DNA from: Cytophagales bacterium
GTDB taxonomy: Bacteria > Bacteroidota > Bacteroidia > Cytophagales > UBA9547
Assembly: GCA_013297755.1 (NCBI GenBank)
Contig: JAAFIH010000002.1
Location: 147,415 to 211,414 of the forward strand
DNA: 64,000 nt
Reading direction: 5' to 3'
How positions within the stretch are numbered: the stretch's first letter is position 1; every line of letters begins with the position of its first letter. Below, piece after piece: positions 8,359 to 17,311 of the stretch. The position numbers and the translations under genes are program-made. A model generated the notes under the pieces. It was not told where the DNA came from. It worked only from the letters and a program-made list of their open reading frames with translations, and did not search any database.

Positions 8359-10017
8359 TTAAGCAATAGTCTGTTTTTGTTTCAAAAGTTTAATTTCAGC
8401 CTCATATTTTAATCTTTCATCCAAAATTAATTGTTCGAGATCAGCAGATTTTCTGGCCATTTCTTCTTGTGTAGCCATCAGTTCTTCCATATTCTGACGC
8501 ATCTCTTCTTCTTGGGCGCTTAATTGCTCTCCTTTATTTTGAGATTCAGAAAGTAATAATTTAGTTTTTTCATTAATAAAAATTGTTGATAATGTTCCAC
8601 CAAGATTTTCAGCAAATTTTTCTATAAATGCCACTTCATGTTCTTTATATGGATAAAAAGTGGCCAGTTCTAATACACCAACTATTTCTAAATTATGCTT
8701 GATAGGAACCAATAATATACATTTGGGCGGAGCATCTCCAAGACCAGATTTAATACTGATATAGTCATTTGGAACATCTGTAATATAGATTTTATCTTTA
8801 TCAAAATAACATTGCCCTACCAATCCTTCTTGTATTTCTATTCTGTTGTTGGTATATTTTTTTCTATCAAAAGCATAACAAGAGGTTTGATCAAAGAATT
8901 TTTCTGAACCATTTTCTTTTAATAAATATATAGTTCCTTGATTTGAGTTTGTGTATTTTACCAATTTTAATAAAACTAAATCACAAATTTCTATTGTATT
9001 AATATACGTTTTTTGGAAAATTTCAGCAAACATTGCGTTTCCTACAGCAGACCAATTTCTTTGTAATTCACCTTCTTTTACAGCTTTCAAATTGTCTCTC
9101 ATTGTGATTAATGATTCGCCAAGTTGGTCAAATTCACCCATTTTTTTGAATTCATTATCAAAATTTCCACTACCTATTTGATTGGCAAAAATTGATGTAT
9201 TATTGATTCCTTCAATGTAGCTTGATAGAGCCTGAGTCATTTCTCCAATCTCATCTTTTGTGATTTTGAGTTCAAGACCTTGAATTTTTCCTACTGATAA
9301 ATTTAGTATTATTGTTTTAAAATCTTTAAGCTTTGTTCTTATATCGTTTCCAATATAATATGCAAAAATTATACCAAAAACTATTACAAGAATGCTTGAA
9401 ACTACAATAGTTAAAATAAAATTTTGTTCTGATTGTTTTATTTCATTTTCAGAAATGGATTTTAGTGTTTCAAAATCAGCATATATTACATCAATATTTT
9501 TTTCAATTTCAATAAAATTTACTTTTATATTATTTTCTAATATATCTTCTGAAGTAAATTTTTTTGATGGATCTTGATAATCGTCAAAATTGTATAAAAG
9601 TCTTGTGATTTCTTTCAAACTAGCTATATTATTATTTATCAAATTTAAAGTTGATAAAAATAATTTTTTATTGTCATCTGATTTCCATTTTTGAGATAAT
9701 TCAAGTAGTTTTTTTCTGTTTTCTGGCAAATCTACATTCACAATCATGTTGAAATCTACTTTTTCGGCATCATATAATGGAGATTTTACCCATTTTTGGA
9801 TCAAAACAAGACTTCTTATTTCTAAAATTTTCATTTTACTTAATCCAGTCATTGTAGGATCAATGATATTTGAAAATTCACTAATTTTTTTTCGATTTGT
9901 GTTAATGATAGTGGCAGAAACTATCAAATTGATAATAAAGGCAAATATCAAAAGTCCATATCCAAGATATATTTTACCAACGATAGTTTGTGTAATTTTT
10001 TTTATTTTTTTTATCAT
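8359..10017 (-). CDS. Membrane sensor: periplasmic helical domain, HAMP, GAF and coiled coil, no catalytic output
   Basis: A 552-residue protein with one transmembrane helix at about 17-39 and a second at about 200-222, bounding a periplasmic four-helix-type sensor region. After the second helix come one or two HAMP-like segments (about 223-310), a GAF domain (about 340-485, with EGLVGQCYFDKDKIYITDVP and KCILLVPIKHNLEIVGVLELA) and a Glu/Gln-rich coiled coil (about 490-550). No histidine kinase, GGDEF, EAL or methyl-accepting domain follows. It ends an operon with a YfiR-like protein and a TonB-dependent receptor, so it probably relays a periplasmic or outer-membrane signal to a separate kinase. 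Confidence 0.8.
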   Translation of the reverse strand: MIKKIKKITQTIVGKIYLGYGLLIFAFIINLIVSATIINTNRKKISEFSNIIDPTMTGLSKMKILEIRSLVLIQKWVKSPLYDAEKVDFNMIVNVDLPENRKKLLELSQKWKSDDNKKLFLSTLNLINNNIASLKEITRLLYNFDDYQDPSKKFTSEDILENNIKVNFIEIEKNIDVIYADFETLKSISENEIKQSEQNFILTIVVSSILVIVFGIIFAYYIGNDIRTKLKDFKTIILNLSVGKIQGLELKITKDEIGEMTQALSSYIEGINNTSIFANQIGSGNFDNEFKKMGEFDQLGESLITMRDNLKAVKEGELQRNWSAVGNAMFAEIFQKTYINTIEICDLVLLKLVKYTNSNQGTIYLLKENGSEKFFDQTSCYAFDRKKYTNNRIEIQEGLVGQCYFDKDKIYITDVPNDYISIKSGLGDAPPKCILLVPIKHNLEIVGVLELATFYPYKEHEVAFIEKFAENLGGTLSTIFINEKTKLLLSESQNKGEQLSAQEEEMRQNMEELMATQEEMARKSADLEQLILDERLKYEAEIKLLKQKQTIA

Positions 10018-10028
10018 AAGTAAAATAA

Positions 10029-10556
10029 TTATTTGGTACTTAATGCTAAAAGTTCTGTCGAAACTTTCAATCCCACTTCTTCTATTTTTTGTTTATTGAT
10101 TTGAAATTTGGTTTTAAAATCATCGTCTTCGTCTATCAACATGCTGATAGAGGCCCCTTTTTTTGTTAATCCATCTTTTTCGGTTATTAATAAAGTAGGC
10201 GAGTTTGAAAGTGCATCAGTGCATTTTTTTATCAAATTGGCTTCTTTATTTGATAAAATTACCACATGAAATTCTTTTATTTTGTCTAATTGCGAATCGT
10301 TGAGTTGCGAAATAACTAATTTTTTGCCATTTATATTCTTTGTAGATGATAATTTTGATAATTCTCCAAATACTTCAGAACTGCCAACTACTGCAATTTT
10401 ATACTCTGATGCTGATTGATTTGGCCATTGTACATATTTTATAAAATTAATGACATACAATGACATCATTTTTTTGTCTAATTGTTGTGCAAAAACTTGG
10501 TTTTGAGTTGCTATAACAAACATTATAATAGCAATAAAAGATAGTTTAAATTTCAT
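10029..10556 (-). CDS. YfiR-like periplasmic protein (DUF4154)
   Basis: A 175-residue exported protein with a signal peptide (about 1-23, ending VFA-QQ). The mature part starts MMSLYVINFIKYVQWPN, continues with YKIAVVGSSEVFGEL and ends in SISMLIDEDDDFKTKFQIN, the conserved signature of the YfiR/DUF4154 family. In Pseudomonas YfiR is a periplasmic repressor of the membrane diguanylate cyclase YfiN. Here no cyclase is adjacent; the gene lies between a TonB-dependent receptor (3 bp gap) and a HAMP-GAF membrane protein (11 bp gap), which is the likely partner. The regulatory role is inferred from family and context. Confidence 0.82.
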   Translation of the reverse strand: MKFKLSFIAIIMFVIATQNQVFAQQLDKKMMSLYVINFIKYVQWPNQSASEYKIAVVGSSEVFGELSKLSSTKNINGKKLVISQLNDSQLDKIKEFHVVILSNKEANLIKKCTDALSNSPTLLITEKDGLTKKGASISMLIDEDDDFKTKFQINKQKIEEVGLKVSTELLALSTK

Positions 10557-10559
10557 TTT

Positions 10560-12656
10560 TTAGCTATTTTTTGATAAATTATAAGTTAATTTGATAATAA
10601 ATTCTCGTGATAATGCTGGCATAGGAGCAATAAAGTTTTGAGATGTTTGTAAGAATTGAAATTTTTTATTAAATATATCGTAACATCCAAATCCTATTTG
10701 AAGACCTTTGGTATTGAAAGCATCGTTGAAATTGACAAATACATTAGCCAAAAATGTAGGTTCAAATCTTGAAATTAAAAATCCTTTGTCATCAAATTGT
10801 GTGGCTGCATATCTATTGCTCCACATACTTGCACTGGGTGCTATTGATATTTTTTGAGTTATGTTATAGGCAGCATTTAGGTTAAATTTATGTTGGGCAA
10901 TTCCTAAATTTATATTTGAAACTTCTAAATTATATCCCCTTATGTTGTAATCATCTATCTGTGGCATTCCTTGATCGGTGTAAAAAGAGTAATTTATATT
11001 GAAATAGCCCCAAGCATCTTTTACCTTAAATTCTGTTTCAAACCCTCTTGAGCCAAGTTTTTTGTTACCATTTTTGTCGCCATTTTTATAACTTTCTACA
11101 TCTGTTTCGCTTACGTTATACAAAATTGGATTTTGGGTGGTAATATCAAATAAGTTAAGGGTAAAATAACTATTTCTAGTAATGGGAACTCCTATTTCAA
11201 ATTCAAAAATATCTGATGTTTCAGGTACCATTATTGGTTTTCCTTTGTTGTCGAATGTTTCAGTAAGTGCAATGTTGAAAATTGTAGGTGCTCTAAAAGA
11301 TCTGTTATACATACATTTGAGATTTACTTTGCCTATCCTACTTACCAATGCAAATCTTGGGCTGATGGCTATTTGCGAAAAAGAGGTATTTTTATCTAAT
11401 CTAAACCCTAATGTAGGAGTAATAAATTTGTTTTTGTACAAAAATTGTGTAAATGCTGATAAATTGGTAAAACTGGCTTTATTTGAGTTGAGCGATGCAA
11501 ATTGGTATGAATAATTAATGGCATTATCAATAAATATTTCGCCACCTGCTATGATATTCATTTTTTTTGTGGGATCGTAAGAAACTATCATATTGGCTCT
11601 ATATCTTTGAACTGGAACTTCAAAAGCTGTATTTTCCTCGGATGCTTCACTGCTCTCGAGATGGTAAGTTTTTTGGTTTTTAAAATTTAGTCTTGTCGTA
11701 ATATTTAGTTTGTCTGAAAAAGTATGGATATATTTTAATTCAGTAAGTAAATTGCTATATAAACTAGGGTAAGATTTTGTAAAAACATTGCCATATCCCA
11801 TCTGTGTTCTAGTAGACATATTATCGTATACAAATCGTGCTGAAAGTCCTTTGTATCCGCAAGAAAAATTAAGATATGTAGGGTTTAATTGACTATTATT
11901 TTGATTTAACCTAACAGTATTTCCATTCATATCTGTATAATTTTGGTCACTTCTATGGCCAGTACCTGCCATAGCACCAAAGCTGTAATGGAATGATTTT
12001 ATTTTTTCGCCAGCAAGCACAGAGGCATTTAATCTACCAAGAGCATTGGCAGTATGACCCATTTGAAATTGCGTTTGAAATCCTTGCACATCTTCGCCTG
12101 TTTTAGTAATAATATTGATTACTGCATATTCTGAAAATCCACCATAAATTGCTGAACCTGAACCTCTAATAATTTCAATTTTTTTGATATGCGATAATGG
12201 AAAGTTGGTAGCATAGTTTACTGAACCATACAAGGTTTCGTTTATCTCTTGGCCATCGATCAAAAATAAATGTTTGCCCTCTTGTGCCCAATTACCACGA
12301 ACACTAAGCCCCACAACGCCCTGAATATCAGCATTAAAGTCAAGTCCTGGTATTTGCCTAAGTAAGTCAATCATATCTCTTGCCCCAGATTTTACAATCT
12401 CTTCTTCAGTAATTACTGTTACAATACTTGGGGTTTTGCGGTAAGAAAGTGTTTTTTTTGAAGCCACATTTACATCTTGATTGATGTCTCTTTCCATTTT
12501 ACTAAACTGGGCAGTAGATTTTTGCTCCACTAATTGTTTTAGGTCTGTGGTGTCGTTTGTAATGGTTGAATCTAGCTTGATTTGAGCATCAGTAATCACA
12601 CAAATGAATAGTAAAATTAAAGTTTCTAATATTTTTATTCTTAAAAATTTAATCAT
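10560..12656 (-). CDS. TonB-dependent outer-membrane receptor
   Basis: A 698-residue outer-membrane receptor. A signal peptide is followed by a plug domain (about 60-185) with RKTPSIVTVITEEEIVKSGARDMIDLLRQIPGLDF-type sequence, LFLIDGQEINETLYG and IEIIRGSGSAIYGG, then a 22-strand-type barrel ending in FIIKLTYNLSKNS. It lacks the long carboxypeptidase-like N-terminal repeat of SusC proteins, so a siderophore, vitamin or metal ligand, or a signalling role, is more likely than glycans. It leads an operon with the YfiR-like and HAMP-GAF genes. A -7-like TATATTTG lies on the complementary strand at 12680-12687, 24 bp upstream of the start, without a clear -33 element. Confidence 0.9.
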   Translation of the reverse strand: MIKFLRIKILETLILLFICVITDAQIKLDSTITNDTTDLKQLVEQKSTAQFSKMERDINQDVNVASKKTLSYRKTPSIVTVITEEEIVKSGARDMIDLLRQIPGLDFNADIQGVVGLSVRGNWAQEGKHLFLIDGQEINETLYGSVNYATNFPLSHIKKIEIIRGSGSAIYGGFSEYAVINIITKTGEDVQGFQTQFQMGHTANALGRLNASVLAGEKIKSFHYSFGAMAGTGHRSDQNYTDMNGNTVRLNQNNSQLNPTYLNFSCGYKGLSARFVYDNMSTRTQMGYGNVFTKSYPSLYSNLLTELKYIHTFSDKLNITTRLNFKNQKTYHLESSEASEENTAFEVPVQRYRANMIVSYDPTKKMNIIAGGEIFIDNAINYSYQFASLNSNKASFTNLSAFTQFLYKNKFITPTLGFRLDKNTSFSQIAISPRFALVSRIGKVNLKCMYNRSFRAPTIFNIALTETFDNKGKPIMVPETSDIFEFEIGVPITRNSYFTLNLFDITTQNPILYNVSETDVESYKNGDKNGNKKLGSRGFETEFKVKDAWGYFNINYSFYTDQGMPQIDDYNIRGYNLEVSNINLGIAQHKFNLNAAYNITQKISIAPSASMWSNRYAATQFDDKGFLISRFEPTFLANVFVNFNDAFNTKGLQIGFGCYDIFNKKFQFLQTSQNFIAPMPALSREFIIKLTYNLSKNS

Positions 12657-12900
12657 TCTGTTGTTTTTTAAGTGGTATGCAAATATATCATATTTAATTA
12701 TTTATATATTACTTATTTAAAATTTATTAATGAATTTAATTTACAAAATAATAAGTTTTTATAAATATATAATCCAAATAAAATAAACAATGATAGAACT
12801 TAAAACACTTTTAAATTATTTATATAAAATTCAACAAATTTTTAGTATCAATTATTTTTATTGAATATAGATTGCTCAAAGTTTAAAATTCTTACAAAGA

Positions 12901-12932
12901 TTTGTTTTGATTGAATAATAATTGTATTTTTG
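12901..12932 (+). promoter_or_regulatory. Bacteroidota-type promoter TTG-N20-TATTTTTG
   Basis: TTG at 12902-12904 and TATTTTTG at 12925-12932 match the published Bacteroidota consensus TTG-N(17-23)-TAnnTTTG. Transcription should begin near 12936. This excludes the upstream TTG at 12930, which lies inside the -7 element, as a start codon and places translation at 12954 with a short leader. Confidence 0.65.
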
Positions 12933-12953
12933 TACTATCAAACATGGTTTAAA

Positions 12954-13370
12954 TTGAAAATTTTACATTTTTTCTTATTTTTAAATATTTATTTGACTAT
13001 TTTTTGTTTTGGCCAAGCCAAACAAAGTAAATATGCAGACGAAGGTTTTGATGGTGGCTTAGTTTACAATAGTACTCCAGCATTTCCTATGCCTATGACT
13101 CAAAAACCAGTCTATATGACATTGTTAAAATATAGCACCAAAGATGTATATGCTGGCAATTTATGTGTGTTGGAGCAGACCAGAAATATGGGCTTTGAAT
13201 ATTTGGTAATGTGCAATCCTAAAGTTTCGTTTGGCGATAAGATAAAAACTTTTTTTTACAATTTTGGCACAAATATTACACTAACTACACGCAATGGTTT
13301 TGGTTGGAAAAAAAGATTGAAAACCAAAGTAGACGAGTGTAGAAAAAACTCTGGCGATTATGTTTGGTAA
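12954..13370 (+). CDS. Small secreted protein of unknown function
   Basis: About 138 residues. The start is set at TTG 12954 because the open frame upstream (from 12930) overlaps the promoter -7 box; the chosen start gives a clean signal peptide of the form LKILHFFLFLNIYLTIFCFGQA. The mature protein is basic and Tyr/Phe-rich with no motif that I recognise, ending KTKVDECRKNSGDYVW. Two cysteines near the middle (NLCVLE, VMCNP) and one near the end could form disulphides. The gene converges on the receiver gene with 4 bp between stops. Function unknown. Confidence 0.6.
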   Translation: MKILHFFLFLNIYLTIFCFGQAKQSKYADEGFDGGLVYNSTPAFPMPMTQKPVYMTLLKYSTKDVYAGNLCVLEQTRNMGFEYLVMCNPKVSFGDKIKTFFYNFGTNITLTTRNGFGWKKRLKTKVDECRKNSGDYVW

Positions 13371-13374
13371 AATA

Positions 13375-13767
13375 TCATACATAATGGCTTGTAAAGTGGT
13401 TTTCTAAGGTCTTGAAATTGACTGGTTTATGCCAAAAAGCATTTACCATTTTATAGTTAAGTGCCCTCTCTATATCTTTGGGATTGATAGACGATGACAA
13501 GATATAAACTGGAATTTTTATGTCATTTTGCTTCATTTTATCCAAAATTTGCCATCCATCCAAAGAAGGCATATTAATATCCAATAGCAAAAAATCTATA
13601 TTTTCACGGTTTTGAAGTATAAATTCAAAACCATTGATTGGACATTCGTAAGTGATACATTTTATGTCAGAACTATATTTTTGCATGGTAGATTTGCTTA
13701 CAAAATTGCTGACATAGTCATCGTCTATGACCAAAACATTGAGTTTGTTTTTAAATGTTACATTCAT
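13375..13767 (-). CDS. Stand-alone response regulator receiver domain (CheY-like)
   Basis: A 130-residue single receiver domain. The acidic pocket is Asp15-17 (VIDDD), the phosphorylation site is Asp63 in FLLLDINMP, the switch residue is Ser91 in YILSSS, and Lys114 is in FWHKPVN. No output domain follows, so it acts through protein contacts or phosphotransfer, as commonly seen in Bacteroidota. The kinase is not adjacent; the HAMP-GAF sensor operon ends several kilobases away and has no kinase either. Monocistronic on the minus strand. Confidence 0.88.
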   Translation of the reverse strand: MNVTFKNKLNVLVIDDDYVSNFVSKSTMQKYSSDIKCITYECPINGFEFILQNRENIDFLLLDINMPSLDGWQILDKMKQNDIKIPVYILSSSINPKDIERALNYKMVNAFWHKPVNFKTLENHFTSHYV

Positions 13768-13882
13768 ACTAAATCGGATTTTGTTCTTAATATTGCAACA
13801 TAAAAAATAATAATATTTAATTCAAATTTTTTTAATATTTTTTTAATTGTTACTAAAAAATTAACAATTTAATAACACATTA

Positions 13883-15271
13883 TTAAAAATCAATAGCATT
13901 GCAGCGTGCCTCTGCCTGGCCCTGTACTATATAATGAAATGTGTAAGTACTGTCAGAAACACCTATCATTGAATGAAGTGTACAATTTTTAACTTTTCCA
14001 TTGAGTAAGATATTTTTATGTATTTGATTATTATTTAACGATTGAGCTATACTTTTTTGTAGCATTTCGAGATGTTCTTTTACTGAAACTTTCAAAAAAG
14101 GCGACATACTTTTCAATATTTTACCTTTTCCAAGCCAAGCTGCTGCTTTGTGTAATTTATTTTTGGTTTCGACACTAAAATTAGGGTTTTTTAATACTAT
14201 CTCTTCTGTATCTTTATCAAAAAATGGAGTACCAAATATGGTCATATTGCCTTCATAATCACCCTTTACAGCGATATTTATGGCTATTTTTTGTTTCAAA
14301 TTCTTAAATTCAATAGTTGATATTTTGATTTTTTTACCTTCTGCTATCACAAATTCTTGATTCATTAGCTGTTTTTGTGCAAATTTGGTCATTAGTATAT
14401 GTTTTATATCTGCATCAACCATTAAATCAAAGTAAGGATCAGTTGATTTTTTTTCTATATTTTGGTTTGATAAGTTTATAATTTCTTCAGAAACAATAAC
14501 ATTATTTATAATAGGTTTTGATTTTAAAAATAGTAATATTTGTAAACTTCCTTGAGCATTTTTAATTTCTGATGTATGCAAACTATCAGGTTTTAGATGT
14601 AGCCAAAGTGGGGTTTGACTATCAATGGAAATGGGCTGTTGTATTTGTTTCCAAAATTCTAAAATACTTGGTTTTACATCAACTTTAGCATTCAAAAAAC
14701 TCGAAATCAAGTTTGTAATTTTGTCTTTTTGAGCATTCAAAACTTGGTCGGCCATGCCTGATACATCCATTGAAAAAAAACCAGCCTGCACACTTGGTTT
14801 TTCTATCCACTCGTGGCTCAGCCATTGAACTTCAAAAGTTAAATTCCAATCTTTAGTCATTTTTGGGATAAAAAGTAGGGTTGGTTTTAGGTCTGCACTC
14901 AACGGAAAAGTGCCTCCAAAGCCACCAATATCAACTTTTGTTTTAGCGTCTATATGCACTGGCATAGCAAGTTTAAATCCAATGTCAGAACTTAAAATCA
15001 CTGGTTTTGATAGTTTTTTTATGGTATAAGTGTAATTGTCATCCTCCAAAATAGAATCTTTGTAGAGTATGGTAGGCAAATAAGTGTCTATTTTTTTTTC
15101 TAACAAAGCATTAGAAATTTTTAAAGGTAGAATTATTGTTGATAATTGAGGTGTATAAGTAATATTTTGAGCATCTGAATAAGAAATTTTTGTTTTTTTT
15201 GAGCAATTTAATAACAAAAATACGCTTGATACACAAATAGTAAAGTAATAAAAAATTAATTTTTTATTCAT
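13883..15271 (-). CDS. DUF4403 family lipoprotein
   Basis: A 462-residue predicted lipoprotein: signal peptide with lipobox LLNC (Cys23), then a mature domain matching DUF4403, whose members are envelope proteins of unknown function. Recognisable segments are the N-terminal STIILPLKISNALLEKKID, the central WLSHEWIEKPSVQAGF and the C-terminal GDYEGNMTIFGTPFFD. It follows the TonB gene by 8 bp, so exbD, tonB and this gene form one transcript. A role in outer-membrane trafficking or lipid binding powered by the TonB/ExbD pair is a guess from context. Confidence 0.8.
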   Translation of the reverse strand: MNKKLIFYYFTICVSSVFLLLNCSKKTKISYSDAQNITYTPQLSTIILPLKISNALLEKKIDTYLPTILYKDSILEDDNYTYTIKKLSKPVILSSDIGFKLAMPVHIDAKTKVDIGGFGGTFPLSADLKPTLLFIPKMTKDWNLTFEVQWLSHEWIEKPSVQAGFFSMDVSGMADQVLNAQKDKITNLISSFLNAKVDVKPSILEFWKQIQQPISIDSQTPLWLHLKPDSLHTSEIKNAQGSLQILLFLKSKPIINNVIVSEEIINLSNQNIEKKSTDPYFDLMVDADIKHILMTKFAQKQLMNQEFVIAEGKKIKISTIEFKNLKQKIAINIAVKGDYEGNMTIFGTPFFDKDTEEIVLKNPNFSVETKNKLHKAAAWLGKGKILKSMSPFLKVSVKEHLEMLQKSIAQSLNNNQIHKNILLNGKVKNCTLHSMIGVSDSTYTFHYIVQGQAEARCNAIDF

Positions 15272-15279
15272 TGTGCTAA

Positions 15280-16161
15280 TTATCTTGATTTAATGATAAA
15301 TGTAATAGTGCCTGTAGATGTAGATGGTGGTATTTTGCCATCTGTTTTTGAGAAAGTCAATTTCTCTACTTCTTGTTTATATAATTTTTCTACTGATGGG
15401 CTTACTGTTTTTTGCAGCGTTTTGATAGAAACTATTTCTCCTTGTTCGTCTATGGTGATTTGAAAAACTAATTTTCCGTTTTCGTCTTCGTTGTCATCGT
15501 TTACTTTGGGCATTTTTTCCCATTTCCAACCAGCCAAATCTAATGCAGCTCCTCCTTTTCCACCTTGTCCATCGCCACCTTCGCCTGGGTTGCCATACAA
15601 GGCTTTGGCGTTGATGTCGCCATTTGGATTTCCTTGATCTCCTATGGCTCCATTTTTGTCGCCATTATTGTTTCCACCCTCTGTGGCTGTTCCATTAGTT
15701 TTTTGATTAGCAATATTGGTATTATTTTTTGGTTTTTCGTTAGGTTGTGTTGTGGATATATTTTTTTTTATTTCTACATCTTTAGTAATATTATCGTTAT
15801 TTACTATTTCTTTGTTTTCAACATTCGTTTCTGTTTTCAATTCAGATTCCTCAATGCCTGTTACCAAATTTTCTTTTGCATTTGGGTCTTGTGGGGTGGT
15901 TTCAGGGGTAGTTTGCTCTGTATTTTCTGATTCTGAGGGTTTCAATTCTTCCGTATTAGGATTATCAGAAACAGGGTTTATGGTTTGCACTTCGCCAGTG
16001 CCAGCATCTACGTAACCTAAATTCAATACCACACCTTGTCCAGCACCAAATGGGGGATTGGGTGTATCTAGTACAAATAAAAACAAAAACAAAAAAAACA
16101 ATAAGTGGACTAGAATAGTAATAATCCATGCTTTTGTTTTGTGTTGGGTTGCTATGTTCAT
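15280..16161 (-). CDS. TonB-type energy transducer
   Basis: A 293-residue protein with one N-terminal membrane helix (about 11-31), a long low-complexity periplasmic spacer rich in Asn, Glu, Thr and Gly (about 60-210) and a C-terminal domain (about 225-293) with KLVFQITIDEQGEIVSIKTLQKTVSPSVE typical of the TonB C-terminal fold. It would couple inner-membrane proton motive force to outer-membrane transporters. It lies one base after exbD and just before a DUF4403 lipoprotein. No exbB/tolQ is next to it, so the motor stator must be encoded elsewhere. Confidence 0.82.
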   Translation of the reverse strand: MNIATQHKTKAWIITILVHLLFFLFLFLFVLDTPNPPFGAGQGVVLNLGYVDAGTGEVQTINPVSDNPNTEELKPSESENTEQTTPETTPQDPNAKENLVTGIEESELKTETNVENKEIVNNDNITKDVEIKKNISTTQPNEKPKNNTNIANQKTNGTATEGGNNNGDKNGAIGDQGNPNGDINAKALYGNPGEGGDGQGGKGGAALDLAGWKWEKMPKVNDDNEDENGKLVFQITIDEQGEIVSIKTLQKTVSPSVEKLYKQEVEKLTFSKTDGKIPPSTSTGTITFIIKSR

Positions 16162-16162
16162 A

Positions 16163-16567
16163 TTATTTTGGGGCTTGGGTGGCTAGTATCATTTTTATTT
16201 TATGTTTGCTACCAAGGGCAAGTAAATCTACCAAATTTTGTACTTGTACTGATTTATCTACTTTCAATACAAAAGTTACATCAGCATTTGAAGCCACTAT
16301 ATTTTTGAGTTTGGGTTCTAATTGGTTAAAATTGAGGGCTGTTTTGTCTTGGTTGATATAGTAATCTAAATCTTTGGAAACTGTAATGCTAAACTGTTGT
16401 TTTGATACAGTTTGTCCAGCTTTGGCTTGTGGCAAAAGTAATTTTATCACATTTGGATTGGCTAGGGTAGAAGCTATTAAAAAAAACAGCATCAAAAAAA
16501 ACATGATGTCGCTCAAGGCAGATGTTTCTACGTGTACTTGTAGCTTTTTTCGATTTCTAAAATTCAT
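16163..16567 (-). CDS. exbD: Biopolymer transport protein ExbD/TolR
   Basis: A 134-residue protein with the family layout: basic N terminus, one membrane helix (about 17-38, SDIMFFLMLFFLIASTLA) preceded by the conserved Asp, and a periplasmic domain ending in LVDLLALGSKHKIKMILATQAPK. Works with ExbB and TonB to harness the proton gradient. First gene of the exbD-tonB-DUF4403 transcript. The expected upstream exbB is absent; instead 225 bp of AT-rich DNA separate it from the ATPase-nuclease pair. Confidence 0.88.
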   Translation of the reverse strand: MNFRNRKKLQVHVETSALSDIMFFLMLFFLIASTLANPNVIKLLLPQAKAGQTVSKQQFSITVSKDLDYYINQDKTALNFNQLEPKLKNIVASNADVTFVLKVDKSVQVQNLVDLLALGSKHKIKMILATQAPK

Positions 16568-16792
16568 CTGGTATCTTTGTTTTTAAATTATTCAAATTTG
16601 CAATTATTTTTTTGAAAATTATTAACAAAACATATATTTTTTGATTAAAGTATTTTTTTAGAATTTTTGTTGCTCAAAAAACGTAATAATTTCTGATTTA
16701 TTGTATCTTTTATCATTAATAGAAATTTTTAAAAAAAATATTTCAATGTTACCTTATTTTTAATCTAAAAGTAAGTTTTATAAATAATGAAA

Positions 16793-17311
16793 CTACACTT
16801 TTGTATAACATTTTTTTATGGTTGGATTAGGCATGACTGGAGAAATTCTTATTGTTTTAGAATTAAACTTAAAATTAAAATCCATCAAAGATTCAATTTT
16901 TAAACCTTTATCTCTTTTATTATTTTCAATTTGTGAAACAAAATATAACTTAATTTCAGTGTAATCTCGGTCTAACAAATCTTTAAACTTGACTTTAATA
17001 AAATCATTTAGCGTTGTATTAAATTTGTTTTTCAAATTGTCAAATGTAAAACTTCCAGCACTTTTAATATTTTTTAATTCAACCAAAGTCAAACCATAAC
17101 CTATTTTTTCACATTCTCTGATTATTAAGCAATCGATAGATGGGGGTCTGTTAGCGATTTTAAGGTCATTATAAAATTTATCTACTTTTAAAATTACATA
17201 AGATTTAGTCTCTATATTTTCATCTAAGGTTACACATATATTATTCTCACAACAAGTTGGTTCAACATGTTTTGATAATTGAGTATGTTTTTTTATTTTT
17301 TCAATCAACAT
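16793..17311 (-). CDS. Putative PD-(D/E)XK-type nuclease coupled to an ATPase
   Basis: A 172-residue protein of no family I recognise. The middle holds a candidate nuclease core: Asp60 in PPSIDCLIIRE and Glu78-Leu-Lys80 in YGLTLVELKNIKS, that is a D-x17-ExK pattern on two predicted strands, followed by a helix FDNLKNKFNTTLNDFIK like the one after the active site in restriction-type nucleases. Two Cys pairs near the N terminus (CC at 20-21, C26) are odd. Its start overlaps the end of the AAA ATPase gene by 11 bp, implying stoichiometric production. A defence role is inferred from this coupling. Confidence 0.6.
   Translation of the reverse strand: MLIEKIKKHTQLSKHVEPTCCENNICVTLDENIETKSYVILKVDKFYNDLKIANRPPSIDCLIIRECEKIGYGLTLVELKNIKSAGSFTFDNLKNKFNTTLNDFIKVKFKDLLDRDYTEIKLYFVSQIENNKRDKGLKIESLMDFNFKFNSKTIRISPVMPNPTIKKCYTKV

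Noticed and set aside
12930..12953. Upstream TTG start for the secreted protein
   Set aside because: It lies within the promoter -7 element, and the shorter form gives a normal signal peptide.
15565..16015. Open frames antisense to the TonB gene
   Set aside because: They arise from the low-complexity Asn/Thr/Gly spacer and have no start context or family.
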